A stretch of 64,000 nucleotides of DNA from Lachnospiraceae bacterium. GTDB taxonomy: Bacteria; Bacillota; Clostridia; Lachnospirales; Lachnospiraceae. The translations under genes were made by a program, and so were the position numbers. Of the stretch, positions 36,932 through 45,363 are shown one piece after another. The stretch is taken from positions 45,251-109,250 of the forward strand of contig JAFUFI010000023.1 of the NCBI GenBank assembly GCA_017469945.1. The letters are read 5' to 3'. The notes beneath the pieces were generated by a model, which did no database searches, was not told where the DNA came from, and saw only the letters and a list, made by a program, of their open reading frames with translations. The stretch's first letter is position 1. Each line of letters begins with the position of its first letter.

Positions 36932-37612
36932 TGAGGTGAGCTTTATTTTGGGGCGGCCTGGTGCGATTTCAAATGCACGGAGGCAGATATAGGCGGCGAC
37001 AGCGCCCATAAGCTTGCAGCTTGAGCCGAGTTTTTGAATGTTGTTTAGGTAGCGTTCTCCGAGCTTTATCTCGGGAAGCCCTACGGAATATCCAAAGTAA
37101 AGATAAGGAATCTTTGTAAATTCTACGGCAGTGATCTTTTTGCTTTCAATGAAGAGAGCTTGCTTATCCGTGATTACGATTCCTGCCTTTCCGTGGAAGA
37201 AGATTCCGTTGTCGTAATAAAGCAGTATTTCTTCGCCGGGCTCGGTATAGGAAGTTATTCTTGCCTTTATACCGGACATTTTATCTTCGCGGATTCCGGG
37301 AGCTGAGAGGTCGTCGCTTGTCAAAAGATAACCATGAATATACTCCTTCAGCTTTTCCGCTGAGTCGTATTCATTAAGGTATCTGACAAAGGACGAAACC
37401 ACTTCCCGACAGTCGTTGTTGTAGTTAAGAAGCTTATCATACTGCCATTCGTAGTAGAAGAGGTCTTTGTTAATCAGTTCACCGCTTTCATAACCATCGG
37501 TTTCTTCACTGCTTACGGTAAACTCCGAACCGCAGTAAGGGCAGATAAGCATTTTTTTATTCGGCGATAATTCAAGTTTAGCAGAGCAATTTGGACATGA
37601 ATTCTGTTTCAT
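36926..37612 (-). CDS. Zinc-ribbon protein with possible PH-like domain
   Basis: A 228-residue soluble protein. The N-terminus is a zinc ribbon with CPNC (Cys6, Cys9) and CPYC (about residues 24-27). The middle is a helical charged segment of about 80 residues. The C-terminal part (GKAGIVITDKQALFIESKKITAVEFTKIPYL, here shortened to the key strand pattern GIVITDKQALFI) resembles PH-like domains of the bPH/GRAM type, which bind lipids or proteins. The final residues KLTSF and the stop come from sequence touching a GC-rich repeat, so the natural end could have been different. AAAGGGA lies before the ATG at 37612. The function is unknown. Confidence 0.6.
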   Translation of the reverse strand: MKQNSCPNCSAKLELSPNKKMLICPYCGSEFTVSSEETDGYESGELINKDLFYYEWQYDKLLNYNNDCREVVSSFVRYLNEYDSAEKLKEYIHGYLLTSDDLSAPGIREDKMSGIKARITSYTEPGEEILLYYDNGIFFHGKAGIVITDKQALFIESKKITAVEFTKIPYLYFGYSVGLPEIKLGERYLNNIQKLGSSCKLMGAVAAYICLRAFEIAPGRPKIKLTSF

Positions 37613-37700
37613 TTTCTATAAATCCCTTTTATCGTATTATTAAAAAACTACCTCTAATAGGATACCACATAGAAAGGATTTTGTTTAGATATCATTTTTT

Positions 37701-37732
37701 TGACACCCCGGGACGGGGGTGGGGGTTCATTT
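37701..37732 (-). repeat. GC-rich intergenic repeat unit, reverse orientation
   Basis: On the minus strand this reads TGAACCCCCACCCCCGTCCC followed by GGGGTGTCA. It lies in the 207-base gap before the alcohol dehydrogenase gene and is the only unit in this orientation. Confidence 0.8.
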
Positions 37733-37819
37733 TAGAAAACTTTTATTTGACCGGCGGCAGCCTTGGGGGTTTAATTGAAGGTAGGAGTACAAAAGAAATT
37801 GCTTTAGGAGGATAGCAAC

Positions 37820-38995
37820 ATGGATAATTTTTCTTTTTATTCACCGACATTTTTTGAGTTTGGTAAAGACGCTGAAAACAAAGCAGGAGAGCTTGTAAAG
37901 CGCTTCGGCGGAAGCAAAGTCCTTATCCACTATGGCGGAGGCAGCGTCGTTAGAAGCGGACTGCTTGACAGAGTAAAGAAATCCCTCGAGGCATCGGGAG
38001 TACAATATACAGAGCTTGGCGGAGTAAAGCCCAACCCGAGAAGCGGCCTTGTATATGAAGGAATAGAGCTTTGCAAGAAGGGAAATATTGACTTTATCCT
38101 TGCGGTAGGCGGAGGAAGTACGATCGATTCATCTAAGGCAATCGCCGCTGGTGTTCTTTATGACGGAGATTTTTGGGATTTCTACAGCGGAAAGAGAATT
38201 GAAAAGGCACTTCCCGTAGGAACAATTCTTACGATAGCAGCGGCGGGAAGCGAGGGAAGTCCCGATTCCGTTATTACAAAAGAAGATGGAATGTTCAAAA
38301 GAGGCGCAAGCGGAGATGCTATAAGACCTAAGTTCAGTATCTTGAATCCCGCTTTGACACAGACTCTTCCGGCATATCAGACAGCAGCGGGTATTACCGA
38401 TATTATGGCGCATCTCCATGAGAGATACCTGACAAACACGAAAGAAGTCGAGGTGACAGACAGACTTATTGAGGGACTCTTACTTACTATGATCCATGAA
38501 GGCCCCAGAGTGATCGCAGATCCCGACAACTACGAGGCAAGAGCCAATATCATGTGGGCCGGAATGATGGCACATAACAATGCTGTCGGCGTCGGAAGGA
38601 GCCAGGACTGGAACAGCCACAATATCGAGCATGAACTCTCAGCCCTTTACGACTGTGCACACGGAGCCGGACTTGCCGTAACAATGCCTGCGGTATTTAA
38701 ATATGTATATAAGCATGATGTTATGCGCTTTGCAAAGCTTGCCGTAAGAGTATGGGGATGTCAGATGGATTTTGATCATCCGGAAGTAACCGCTCTTGCA
38801 GGTATTGCTGCTCTCGAGAATTTCTTAGGATCCATCGGAATGCCTCTTAGCTTTAAAGAGCTCGGCGCAAAGGAGGAAGATATCCCAAAGCTTGTTGAAG
38901 CCCTTTGCTACGGAGATGGCAGAGACGGAAGCATTTCCGGATTTGTGACTCTTGATGCCAAGGATTGTACGAAGATTTATAAGATGATGGTATAA
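37820..38995 (+). CDS. Iron-containing alcohol dehydrogenase (BdhA/YqhD-like)
   Basis: A 391-residue cytoplasmic type-III alcohol dehydrogenase, reducing an aldehyde (for example butanal or acetaldehyde) with NAD(P)H and a bound Fe2+ or Zn2+. Seen: the nucleotide loop GGGSTIDSSK, the metal ligands in GITDIMAH (Asp, His), NIEHELSALYDCAHGAGLA (two His), and full family length. The closest family by memory is the NADH-dependent butanol dehydrogenase group. A good ribosome site (AGGAGG) precedes the ATG at 37820. The gene is followed after 14 bases by the first of the 64-bp repeats that carry a terminator. Confidence 0.92.
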   Translation: MDNFSFYSPTFFEFGKDAENKAGELVKRFGGSKVLIHYGGGSVVRSGLLDRVKKSLEASGVQYTELGGVKPNPRSGLVYEGIELCKKGNIDFILAVGGGSTIDSSKAIAAGVLYDGDFWDFYSGKRIEKALPVGTILTIAAAGSEGSPDSVITKEDGMFKRGASGDAIRPKFSILNPALTQTLPAYQTAAGITDIMAHLHERYLTNTKEVEVTDRLIEGLLLTMIHEGPRVIADPDNYEARANIMWAGMMAHNNAVGVGRSQDWNSHNIEHELSALYDCAHGAGLAVTMPAVFKYVYKHDVMRFAKLAVRVWGCQMDFDHPEVTALAGIAALENFLGSIGMPLSFKELGAKEEDIPKLVEALCYGDGRDGSISGFVTLDAKDCTKIYKMMV

Positions 38996-39009
38996 TAACA
39001 ATTGAACCG

Positions 39010-39073
39010 AGAAGGTATTACTGATTCAGATAGTGGAATGTGTTTTCCCCGGTGGACTTCACCGGGGATTTTT
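39010..39073 (+). repeat. 64-bp direct repeat, upstream copy
   Basis: Identical over 64 bases to 40096-40159. It starts with AGAAGGTATTACTGA, which in the downstream copy encodes the last residues (RRYY, stop) of the Rpn-family gene, and ends with the terminator stem and five T. This copy is therefore a remnant of the 3-prime end of a related gene, with four codons left. Confidence 0.9.
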
Positions 39074-39075
39074 TT
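39047..39075 (+). terminator. Terminator within the upstream 64-bp repeat
   Basis: CCCCGGTG (39047-39054) and CACCGGGG (39060-39067) with a five-base loop, then A and seven T. It now ends transcription of the alcohol dehydrogenase gene. Confidence 0.93.
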
Positions 39076-39105
39076 CTTACGATCTTACTTAAATCTTAAG
39101 AATGT

Positions 39106-39140
39106 GTTCGATTTACAAGTGCGAACAAATGTTCTATAAT
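39106..39140 (+). promoter_or_regulatory. Promoter with flanking inverted repeat before the Rpn gene
   Basis: TTACAA (39113-39118) and TATAAT (39135-39140) spaced 16 bases. GTTCG (39106-39110) and CGAAC (39122-39126) form an inverted repeat around the -35, a likely operator. Confidence 0.65.
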
Positions 39141-39228
39141 ATAAATATGGATAAGAAATTAGGTACCGAGAACTTTTTCCAAATAGAGTACGGAGGGATA
39201 TACAAGTCGACTTATAGTTTTAGTTTTA

Positions 39229-40110
39229 ATGAACGAACCAAGACGTGATTATCAGAATTCAGTTTTTGTCAGTCTTTTTGGAAGGGAAGATAAGAAATAT
39301 CTTCTGAAACTGTATAAAGCATTACATCCGGAGGATGTATCGGTCAGTAAAGATGATCTTGATATCATTACCATAGAAAATGTTTTAACCAATGGCATAT
39401 ATAATGACCTTGGATTTATTGCGAGAAAAAAGCTTGTGATACTTGTTGAGGCGCAGAGTACATGGAGTTCAAACATTATCATTAGGATCTTTATTTACCT
39501 AGCAAGAACATATAGAGATTATATTTATAACAACGAGGCGTTGAAGGCAAAACTTTACAGTAATTCAAAGATAGAATTGCCTACGCCGGAACTATATGTT
39601 CTGTATACGGGTGAAAGAGGTAATAAACCGGGTGCTCTATCCCTTAGAGATGAGTTCTTTGCTGATTCAGATTTCTTTATCGATCTTAAAGCGAAAGTTA
39701 TATTTGCGGATGATGGAAGAAAGGATATAATCGGAGAATATATCAACTTTTGCACGGTTGTAAAAGAGCAGTTTTTGTTGCATAATGATAAGAAGAAAGC
39801 GATAGAAGAAGCCATTCGGATCTGTATTGAAAATGGCAATCTTGCAGAGTATCTGATGCAACATAGAAAGGAGGTAGAGGACGTAATGTTTACTTTACTT
39901 ACCCAGGAAGAAGCTACAGAAAGCTATGGATATCTTCAAAGGATGGAGGGCCGTGAAGAGGGCCGTGAAGAGGGCCGAACAGAGGGACTTATTGCGCTTA
40001 TAAAAGCGGCAAAGCCTTTGTGCAATGATTTTGAATCATTATATAAGGTGGTTATAAATCAAGAGCCGTATGCCAATCTTACAGAAGAAGAGGTAAGAAG
40101 GTATTACTGA
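39229..40110 (+). CDS. Rpn-family PD-(D/E)XK nuclease / putative transposase-like protein
   Basis: A 293-residue protein of the recombination-promoting nuclease (Rpn, PDDEXK_2) family, annotated in many genomes as putative transposase. The nuclease core reads NDLGFIARKKLVILVEAQST, with the Asp and the Glu-x-Gln characteristic of the fold. The N-terminus (MNEPRRDYQNSVFVSLFG) is typical. The C-terminal third is helical, with a GREEGREEGRTEG repeat encoded by a near-perfect 12-base tandem repeat. The ATG at 39229 lacks a close ribosome site: GGAGG (39192-39196) is 32 bases upstream, and no in-frame start lies between. The promoter at 39113-39140 reads towards it. The gene lies between two identical 64-bp repeats that include its own last codons. 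DNA cleavage that promotes recombination is the family activity known for E. coli Rpn proteins. Confidence 0.85.
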   Translation: MNEPRRDYQNSVFVSLFGREDKKYLLKLYKALHPEDVSVSKDDLDIITIENVLTNGIYNDLGFIARKKLVILVEAQSTWSSNIIIRIFIYLARTYRDYIYNNEALKAKLYSNSKIELPTPELYVLYTGERGNKPGALSLRDEFFADSDFFIDLKAKVIFADDGRKDIIGEYINFCTVVKEQFLLHNDKKKAIEEAIRICIENGNLAEYLMQHRKEVEDVMFTLLTQEEATESYGYLQRMEGREEGREEGRTEGLIALIKAAKPLCNDFESLYKVVINQEPYANLTEEEVRRYY

Positions 40111-40159
40111 TTCAGATAGTGGAATGTGTTTTCCCCGGTGGACTTCACCGGGGATTTTT
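40096..40159 (+). repeat. 64-bp direct repeat, downstream copy
   Basis: The second copy of the repeat at 39010. It contains the last four codons and stop of the Rpn-family gene and its terminator (CCCCGGTG 40133-40140, CACCGGGG 40146-40153, five T). Confidence 0.9.
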
Positions 40160-40174
40160 CAGGGAGTGGAGCTT

Positions 40175-40423
40175 ATGAAATTATACTTTATAAATGGAAG
40201 CAAACAAAAGAAACTGCTCTTGGAATCGGATTATCCGGACGATGTTTTTGATGCTGTCCTTGGCTTCTTTGAGGAGCATGGAAAATTTCCGCACATACTT
40301 AGGGTAGATTCCAAACCGGATGGCGTACGGGTTACATTTGAAAGCAGCACCGAATCCTTCCTTATTGAAGAAGTATCAGACGAAGAAACTAAAGAACTTA
40401 CAGATATTTTTTCGGAGTATTAA
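40175..40423 (+). CDS. Small protein of unknown function
   Basis: An 82-residue acidic soluble protein with no signal or membrane segment, starting MKLYFINGSKQKKLLLE. A strong ribosome site (GGAGTGGAG, 40163-40170) precedes ATG 40175; the in-frame region from 40124 lies in the terminator repeat and is not a likely start. The pattern of a short beta start, a helix (DVFDAVLGFFEEHGK) and two beta strands suggests a compact alpha/beta fold. I do not recognise a family. It is followed 42 bases later by the NimA-like gene. Confidence 0.6.
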   Translation: MKLYFINGSKQKKLLLESDYPDDVFDAVLGFFEEHGKFPHILRVDSKPDGVRVTFESSTESFLIEEVSDEETKELTDIFSEY

Positions 40424-40465
40424 AGGCTGCAATGTGGCCGGAATAAAGATAAAAGAGGTTTAAAA

Positions 40466-40942
40466 ATGTTTAGAGAAATGCGAAGATTTAAGCAACAGAT
40501 CCCCAAGGAGGAATGCATTGAAATCCTTAAAAGTACCAAAAGAGGCGTGCTGTCCCTCATAGGAGATGACGGATACCCTTACGGAATTCCTATTGACCAC
40601 TGGTACTGCGAAGAGGATGGAAAGATTTATTTCCATGGCGCAAAAGAGGGACACAAAATTGACTCTATCAGAGCATGCGACAAGGCAAGCTACTGCGTAT
40701 ACGACGAAGGCTATCGTAAAGAAGGGGACTGGGCGCTCAATATAAAGAGTGTCATAACTTTTGGCAGGATTCATTTTGTGGAGGATGAGGAGACTGCTCT
40801 TAAAATCTGCTCTGAGCTGACAAAGAAGTTCACCGATGACCGGGAATATCTTGAAAAAGAAATCAGGAATTCTTTCCGCAATGTTTTATGCCTTGAACTT
40901 GTCCCGGAGCATATGACCGGAAAACTTGTCAATGAAGCGTAG
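40466..40942 (+). CDS. Pyridoxamine 5-phosphate oxidase-like flavoprotein (NimA-like)
   Basis: A 158-residue FMN-binding split-barrel protein. The opening MRRFKQQIPKEECIEILKSTKRGVLS, in which a short helix leads to the first barrel strand, and the segment GYPYGIPIDHWYCEEDGKIYFHGA with HKIDSIRACDKASYCV are typical of the nitroimidazole-reductase-like branch. Such proteins reduce nitro compounds or bind heme or F420 in other branches; here FMN is most likely. The ribosome site is AAAGAGG. The role is probably detoxification or redox handling (inference). Confidence 0.82.
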   Translation: MFREMRRFKQQIPKEECIEILKSTKRGVLSLIGDDGYPYGIPIDHWYCEEDGKIYFHGAKEGHKIDSIRACDKASYCVYDEGYRKEGDWALNIKSVITFGRIHFVEDEETALKICSELTKKFTDDREYLEKEIRNSFRNVLCLELVPEHMTGKLVNEA

Positions 40943-40987
40943 CTGTGTTAAAAGATCAAACTGCTCTTAAGAAAGGTGGGCGTAAAT

Positions 40988-41009
40988 GGTACAACATCTT
41001 AGTTGTACC
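40988..41009. promoter_or_regulatory. Perfect inverted repeat in the gap after the NimA-like gene
   Basis: GGTACAAC (40988-40995) and GTTGTACC (41002-41009) with a six-base spacer. No T-run follows, so it is either a regulator site or an RNA hairpin. Confidence 0.45.
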
Positions 41010-41052
41010 CGAAATCTACTAAAGAAAATAAACAGAGAGTGTGCCACAGATG

Positions 41053-41082
41053 GGGATTGCGGACATGCAATCCCTATTATTT
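41053..41082 (+). terminator. Terminator before the acetyltransferase operon
   Basis: GGGATTGC (41053-41060) and GCAATCCC (41067-41074) with a six-base loop, then TATTATTT. Confidence 0.8.
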
Positions 41083-41091
41083 GAAATTACA

Positions 41092-41107
41092 GTTAGCCAT
41101 GACTAAC
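41092..41107. promoter_or_regulatory. GTTAG-N6-CTAAC operator candidate before the acetyltransferase-ABC operon
   Basis: GTTAGCCATGACTAAC, ten bases before a TATAAT element (41117-41122). The site would overlap the core promoter, a repressor position. Confidence 0.6.
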
Positions 41108-41159
41108 AAAAAATGTTATAATGACGATATATATGGATAGAAGCGGGGGATAACCGTTG

Positions 41160-41801
41160 GTGCCAGAAAGCAAGATAGGTGATGAAGTGATAAAACTGAC
41201 CGGACTTAATAGAGAAGAGGTAGTTACAATTTCAAAGCAGATAGCAGATGCCTTTTATGATTATAAATATAATGAAGCTGATCTTGGGCTGGTGAAGTAT
41301 ATAAAGTCCAGAGAGGATATGTTTACGTATATGAACGCAATAACACAGGCAGCATATAATAGCGGACTTTTATTTACTACTTCGGATAAAAGGGAAGGGT
41401 ACCTTATGCTCTCCGGGGAGGGAGCAGGAGCTGTCAGATTCTTTGATGGGATCAAGATGATCATGGCAGAGAAAAAGGCACTCGGTGGATTTTCAAATAT
41501 GAAGAAATTTATCAAAGCCTGCTTTGCAGAAGGCAGTACGATTGAGACCAGAATGAGGAAAGCAAAAAGGAAGTTTTTGAGAATAGAAATGTTAGTGGTC
41601 AGACCGGAGTATCAGGGACAAGGTCATATGCGAAAAATGCTTGAGGATGTATATGAAATAGCAGAGAAGAAAGGCATTCCTGTCATTCTTGATACTGATG
41701 ATAAGGATAAAGCTGCAAGATACGAGCACCTTGGGATGAAGCTTGACAGGGTTAGAAACTGCGGGGAGCGATTTCACATGTATGATCTCATAAAAGATTG
41801 A
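41160..41801 (+). CDS. GNAT-family N-acetyltransferase
   Basis: A 213-residue protein (TTG 41157 or GTG 41160; GGGGGA at 41145-41150 serves either). The C-terminal half carries the GNAT acetyl-CoA motif A: VVRPEYQGQGHMRKMLEDV (consensus Q/RxxGxG/A), followed by the typical strand-helix ending with YEHLGMKL. It would transfer an acetyl group from acetyl-CoA to a small molecule or antibiotic-like substrate; the substrate is unknown. It is the first gene of an apparent operon: the ABC transporter gene starts 14 bases downstream. Confidence 0.85.
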   Translation: MPESKIGDEVIKLTGLNREEVVTISKQIADAFYDYKYNEADLGLVKYIKSREDMFTYMNAITQAAYNSGLLFTTSDKREGYLMLSGEGAGAVRFFDGIKMIMAEKKALGGFSNMKKFIKACFAEGSTIETRMRKAKRKFLRIEMLVVRPEYQGQGHMRKMLEDVYEIAEKKGIPVILDTDDKDKAARYEHLGMKLDRVRNCGERFHMYDLIKD

Positions 41802-41815
41802 TTTCGGAGGAATGA

Positions 41816-43552
41816 ATGTTTGATAAAAGACTGATGGCCATGTGCCCGGAAAGTAAAAAATACATAGTGGGTAACATCATCTGCCAGTGGACTGAACTTA
41901 TGATGAATGCTGTGATGATCTTTATCATCGCAAATGCGGTAGGAAAGCTGTATAGCAAGGAAATGACCGTAAAAGAGATGCTTATTTCTCTTGCGATACT
42001 TGCAGGTGTTCTCATTGTTCGGTTTGTCATGACAAAGAAAACGACGCAGATGAGCTATCGTGCATCGAAGACCGTAAAGCGCGTCATGAGAGAGCAGATA
42101 TATAAAAAGATATTGAAGCTTGGAAATACCTACAGGGAGCATGCGACAACCGCCGAGCTTGTGCAGGAGTCCGTGGAGGGCGTGGAACAGCTTGAAAGCT
42201 ATTTTGGACAGTATGTATCGCAGTTCTTCTATGCATTTATCGCTCCGATCACCTTGTTTGCATTGTTTGGTCTTGCAGGGAGCTTTAAAGTGGCAGGTGT
42301 ACTGCTTATCTGCGTGCCTCTTATCCCGGGGGCGATCATGATGGTTCAGAAGATCGCAAAGAAGCTGCTTTCCAAGTACTGGGATCAGTATGCGAAGCTT
42401 GGGAGTACCTTCCTCGAAAATCTTCAGGGTATGACGACGCTCAAGACATATAAAGCTGATGCCTATAAGAATGAGCAGATGAATGCGGAGTCCGAGAACT
42501 TCAGACGCATTACCATGAAAGTTCTTACAATGCAGCTAAACTCCATTATCATCATGGATTTCTTTGCATACGGTGGGGCTGCGCTTGGCATCGTACTTGC
42601 GGGAAAAGAGTTTATAGACGGAAATCTGACACTTCAAAGCACAGTTTTTATGATCCTTCTTTCTGCGGATTTCTTTCTTCCGATGCGAAAACTCGGATGC
42701 TATTTTCATGTGGCTATGAATGGAATGGCCGCAAGCGACCGCATCTTCAGATTTTTAAATGAAGAGGAACCAAAAGAGAAGTCAGCACTGATACCGGAAA
42801 AAGGTCTGGACATCAGACTGGCAGATGTCAGCTTTTCCTATGATGAAAAGCAGGTTCTTGACGGCGTTTCAATAGATATCAGGGAAAATACATTTACGGG
42901 AATCGTAGGAGAGAGCGGAAGCGGTAAATCAACCATTGCATCGCTTATTATGGGACGAAATACGATTAAGCAGGGAACTCTTACTATTGCCGGAATAAAT
43001 GTTTCTGATATCAACGAAGACAACCTTTTTAAGAATATCAACTATGTTGGAATTGGAAGTACGTTCTTCAAAGGAACGGTGAGGGAGAACCTTCTTTTGG
43101 CTGATCCGGAGGCTTCGGAAGAGGAACTCTGGAATGTGCTTGCAGAGTGTAATATAGACGGATTTTTTAAAGAAGAGAACGGACTGGATACTCTTCTTAC
43201 GGAGAACGCTGGAAATCTTTCCGGTGGACAGAAGCAGCGTCTTGCCCTGGCAAGAGCGATCCTTCACGATGCGAGAGTATATATCTTTGACGAGGCTACC
43301 AGCAATATTGATATCGAGAGTGAGGAACTTATTCTTTCTGAGATAAAGAAACTTGCTAAAAAAAAGACTGTCATCATGATCACACACAGGCTCATGAATG
43401 TTGTGGATGCGGATAGAATCTTTGTACTGGATAACGGCAGGATTTCCGGATCGGGAAACCATGCAGAACTTCTTGAAACGGATAGCGTATACAGAAATCT
43501 GTGGAATACTCAAAAGGAACTTGAGGAATACGGAAAGGGAGGTGCAGGTTAA
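41816..43552 (+). CDS. Fused permease-ATPase ABC transporter, subunit 1
   Basis: A 578-residue type-I ABC transporter half: six helices (residues about 15-300) and an ATPase domain. Walker A GESGSGKST (about residues 364-372), signature LSGGQKQR, Walker B VYIFDEATSNID, and the H-loop ITHRL. It overlaps the next transporter half by one base (TAATG), so the two form a heterodimer of the CydCD/YbtPQ type. In the island context (ECF transporter, methyltransferases) it could move a peptide, siderophore or thiol compound; direction cannot be told from sequence. GGAGG precedes the ATG. Confidence 0.88.
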   Translation: MFDKRLMAMCPESKKYIVGNIICQWTELMMNAVMIFIIANAVGKLYSKEMTVKEMLISLAILAGVLIVRFVMTKKTTQMSYRASKTVKRVMREQIYKKILKLGNTYREHATTAELVQESVEGVEQLESYFGQYVSQFFYAFIAPITLFALFGLAGSFKVAGVLLICVPLIPGAIMMVQKIAKKLLSKYWDQYAKLGSTFLENLQGMTTLKTYKADAYKNEQMNAESENFRRITMKVLTMQLNSIIIMDFFAYGGAALGIVLAGKEFIDGNLTLQSTVFMILLSADFFLPMRKLGCYFHVAMNGMAASDRIFRFLNEEEPKEKSALIPEKGLDIRLADVSFSYDEKQVLDGVSIDIRENTFTGIVGESGSGKSTIASLIMGRNTIKQGTLTIAGINVSDINEDNLFKNINYVGIGSTFFKGTVRENLLLADPEASEEELWNVLAECNIDGFFKEENGLDTLLTENAGNLSGGQKQRLALARAILHDARVYIFDEATSNIDIESEELILSEIKKLAKKKTVIMITHRLMNVVDADRIFVLDNGRISGSGNHAELLETDSVYRNLWNTQKELEEYGKGGAG

Positions 43553-45210
43553 TGAAAAAGCAAAACAAAGCACTGATCCTGTTCAGAATGCTTAAGCTTG
43601 TGAAGCCTCTCTCCGGTTTTATGATCCTGGCCGTAGTACTCGGAACGCTTGGATTTCTGACCGCAGAGTTTATCCCGATCCTTGGCGGAGAAGCAATACT
43701 GATCGGCCTTGGGATGCAGACGAATCTGTCCCTACATATGCTCATTGGTCTGCTTCTGTCCTTTGCGGTGTTAAGGGCGATATTCCGTTTTTCGGAGCAG
43801 AGGACAAATCATTATATTGCATTTACGCTACTCGCAATCATAAGAGACAAAGTTTTTAAAGCACTCAGAAGGCTTTGCCCTGCAAAACTTGAAGGCAGGG
43901 ATAAAGGTGACCTGATATCCCTTATCACATCCGATGTGGAGCTCCTGGAGGTTTTCTATGCACATACGATCTCGCCGATATGCATCGCAATAGTTTCGGA
44001 AACGGTCATGTGTCTGTTTATAGGGAGCTTTCATCCGCTGCTCGGAATCATAGCCCTTATTTCGTTCCTTCTCGTGGGAGTGGTACTTCCGGTTATTATA
44101 TCAAAGCGGAGCGGAACAACCGGGGATGAACTTCGGGCACAGTCGGGACAGCTTTCGGCTCATATGCTTGAAAGCATAAGAGGGATTGATGATACGCTTC
44201 AGTATTCTTTTGGAGAAAAGAGGCTGAAAGAGATAAGTGATAAAACAAGGGCACTTTCGGAGCGACAGGGAGTTTTGAGTAAGCTTACCGGAACCAACAT
44301 GGCGATAGCGAATATGTTAATTCTTATTTCTGACATAGTAATGCTGCTTGTGTGTACATGGCTTTATCAGAGTGGACGGGTTGAATTCGATGGATTTCTT
44401 ATTCCGTTGATTGCGCTTATGTCATCATTCGGACCTGTAACTGCACTTGCGGCGCTTGGAACCACGCTTCAGAGTACGGTTGCATCCGGTGCGCGGGTCC
44501 TCGCCATCATCGATGAAGAGCCGGTGACGGAAGACATAACAGGAAAGGCAACTGTAGATTTTGCCGGTGCGGAAGTAAAAGACGTCTCTTTTGCCTACGC
44601 AGGAGAAAATGTGCTGAATAACGTATCGCTTAAGGTGCCAAAGGGAAAGATCGTCGGCATTGTCGGAAAGAGTGGATGCGGAAAGTCCACCCTCCTTAAG
44701 CTGCTCATGAGATTTTGGAAGGTGGGAGAAGGTGAAGTCTCGGTATCCGGAAGAAACATAAATGAGATAAATACTGAGGATCTTCGGGACATGGAAAGTT
44801 ATATGACCCAGGATACCCAGCTGTTTAAGGATACGATCGCAAACAATATCCGTATCGGTAAAATGGATGCATCGGATGAAGAAGTCATGAATGCTTGCAA
44901 AAAAGCATCCATCCATGACTTTATCATGACGCTTCCAAAAGGTTATGAAACAGAAGTGGGAGAACTTGGGAGTACACTCTCCGGCGGTGAGAGGCAGAGG
45001 ATCGGACTTGCAAGAGCATTTCTTCATAATGCACCGTTTATGCTTCTCGACGAACCAACAAGTAATCTGGATAGCCTGAACGAAGCGGTAATCTTAAAAT
45101 CCCTCAAAGAAGAAGCGGAAGAGAAGACTATTCTTCTTGTTTCGCACAGAGAGTCCACCATGCAGATAGCGGAGAAAGTGCTGGCTATGGAAGGCGGACG
45201 GATTTCATGA
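43552..45210 (+). CDS. Fused permease-ATPase ABC transporter, subunit 2
   Basis: A 552-residue partner of the preceding half-transporter. The membrane domain spans residues about 20-300. The ATPase domain has Walker A GKSGCGKST (about residue 371), Q-loop YMTQDTQLFKD, signature LSGGERQR, Walker B MLLDEPTSNLD, and the H-loop VSHRES. Both partners appear to have complete catalytic motifs. The start codon overlaps the partner stop. No clear terminator follows; the methyltransferase gene begins 154 bases downstream after an operator-like site. Confidence 0.88.
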   Translation: MKKQNKALILFRMLKLVKPLSGFMILAVVLGTLGFLTAEFIPILGGEAILIGLGMQTNLSLHMLIGLLLSFAVLRAIFRFSEQRTNHYIAFTLLAIIRDKVFKALRRLCPAKLEGRDKGDLISLITSDVELLEVFYAHTISPICIAIVSETVMCLFIGSFHPLLGIIALISFLLVGVVLPVIISKRSGTTGDELRAQSGQLSAHMLESIRGIDDTLQYSFGEKRLKEISDKTRALSERQGVLSKLTGTNMAIANMLILISDIVMLLVCTWLYQSGRVEFDGFLIPLIALMSSFGPVTALAALGTTLQSTVASGARVLAIIDEEPVTEDITGKATVDFAGAEVKDVSFAYAGENVLNNVSLKVPKGKIVGIVGKSGCGKSTLLKLLMRFWKVGEGEVSVSGRNINEINTEDLRDMESYMTQDTQLFKDTIANNIRIGKMDASDEEVMNACKKASIHDFIMTLPKGYETEVGELGSTLSGGERQRIGLARAFLHNAPFMLLDEPTSNLDSLNEAVILKSLKEEAEEKTILLVSHRESTMQIAEKVLAMEGGRIS

Positions 45211-45295
45211 ATGAGACAGGAAAAGGCAAGAAAGGGGAGTTTCAATGATATTACTCTTTTCTGGACATATATACAAGGAAGTGGTATCGTTATAG

Positions 45296-45311
45296 GTTAG
45301 AGATAACTAAT
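45296..45311. promoter_or_regulatory. Degenerate GTTAG-N6-CTAAT site before a methyltransferase gene
   Basis: GTTAGAGATAACTAAT, one base off the GTTAG-N6-CTAAC palindrome found at five other places. It lies 52 bases before the methyltransferase start. Confidence 0.4.
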
Positions 45312-45363
45312 AATGGATAGAAAAAACTATCCACAGGCAAATATGCCGGTAAGGAGACAGAAG

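Noticed and set aside
39229..40110. Rpn gene as a classical insertion sequence
   Set aside because: No terminal inverted repeats, no target-site duplication and no DDE motif; the flanking 64-bp repeats are copies of the gene tail.
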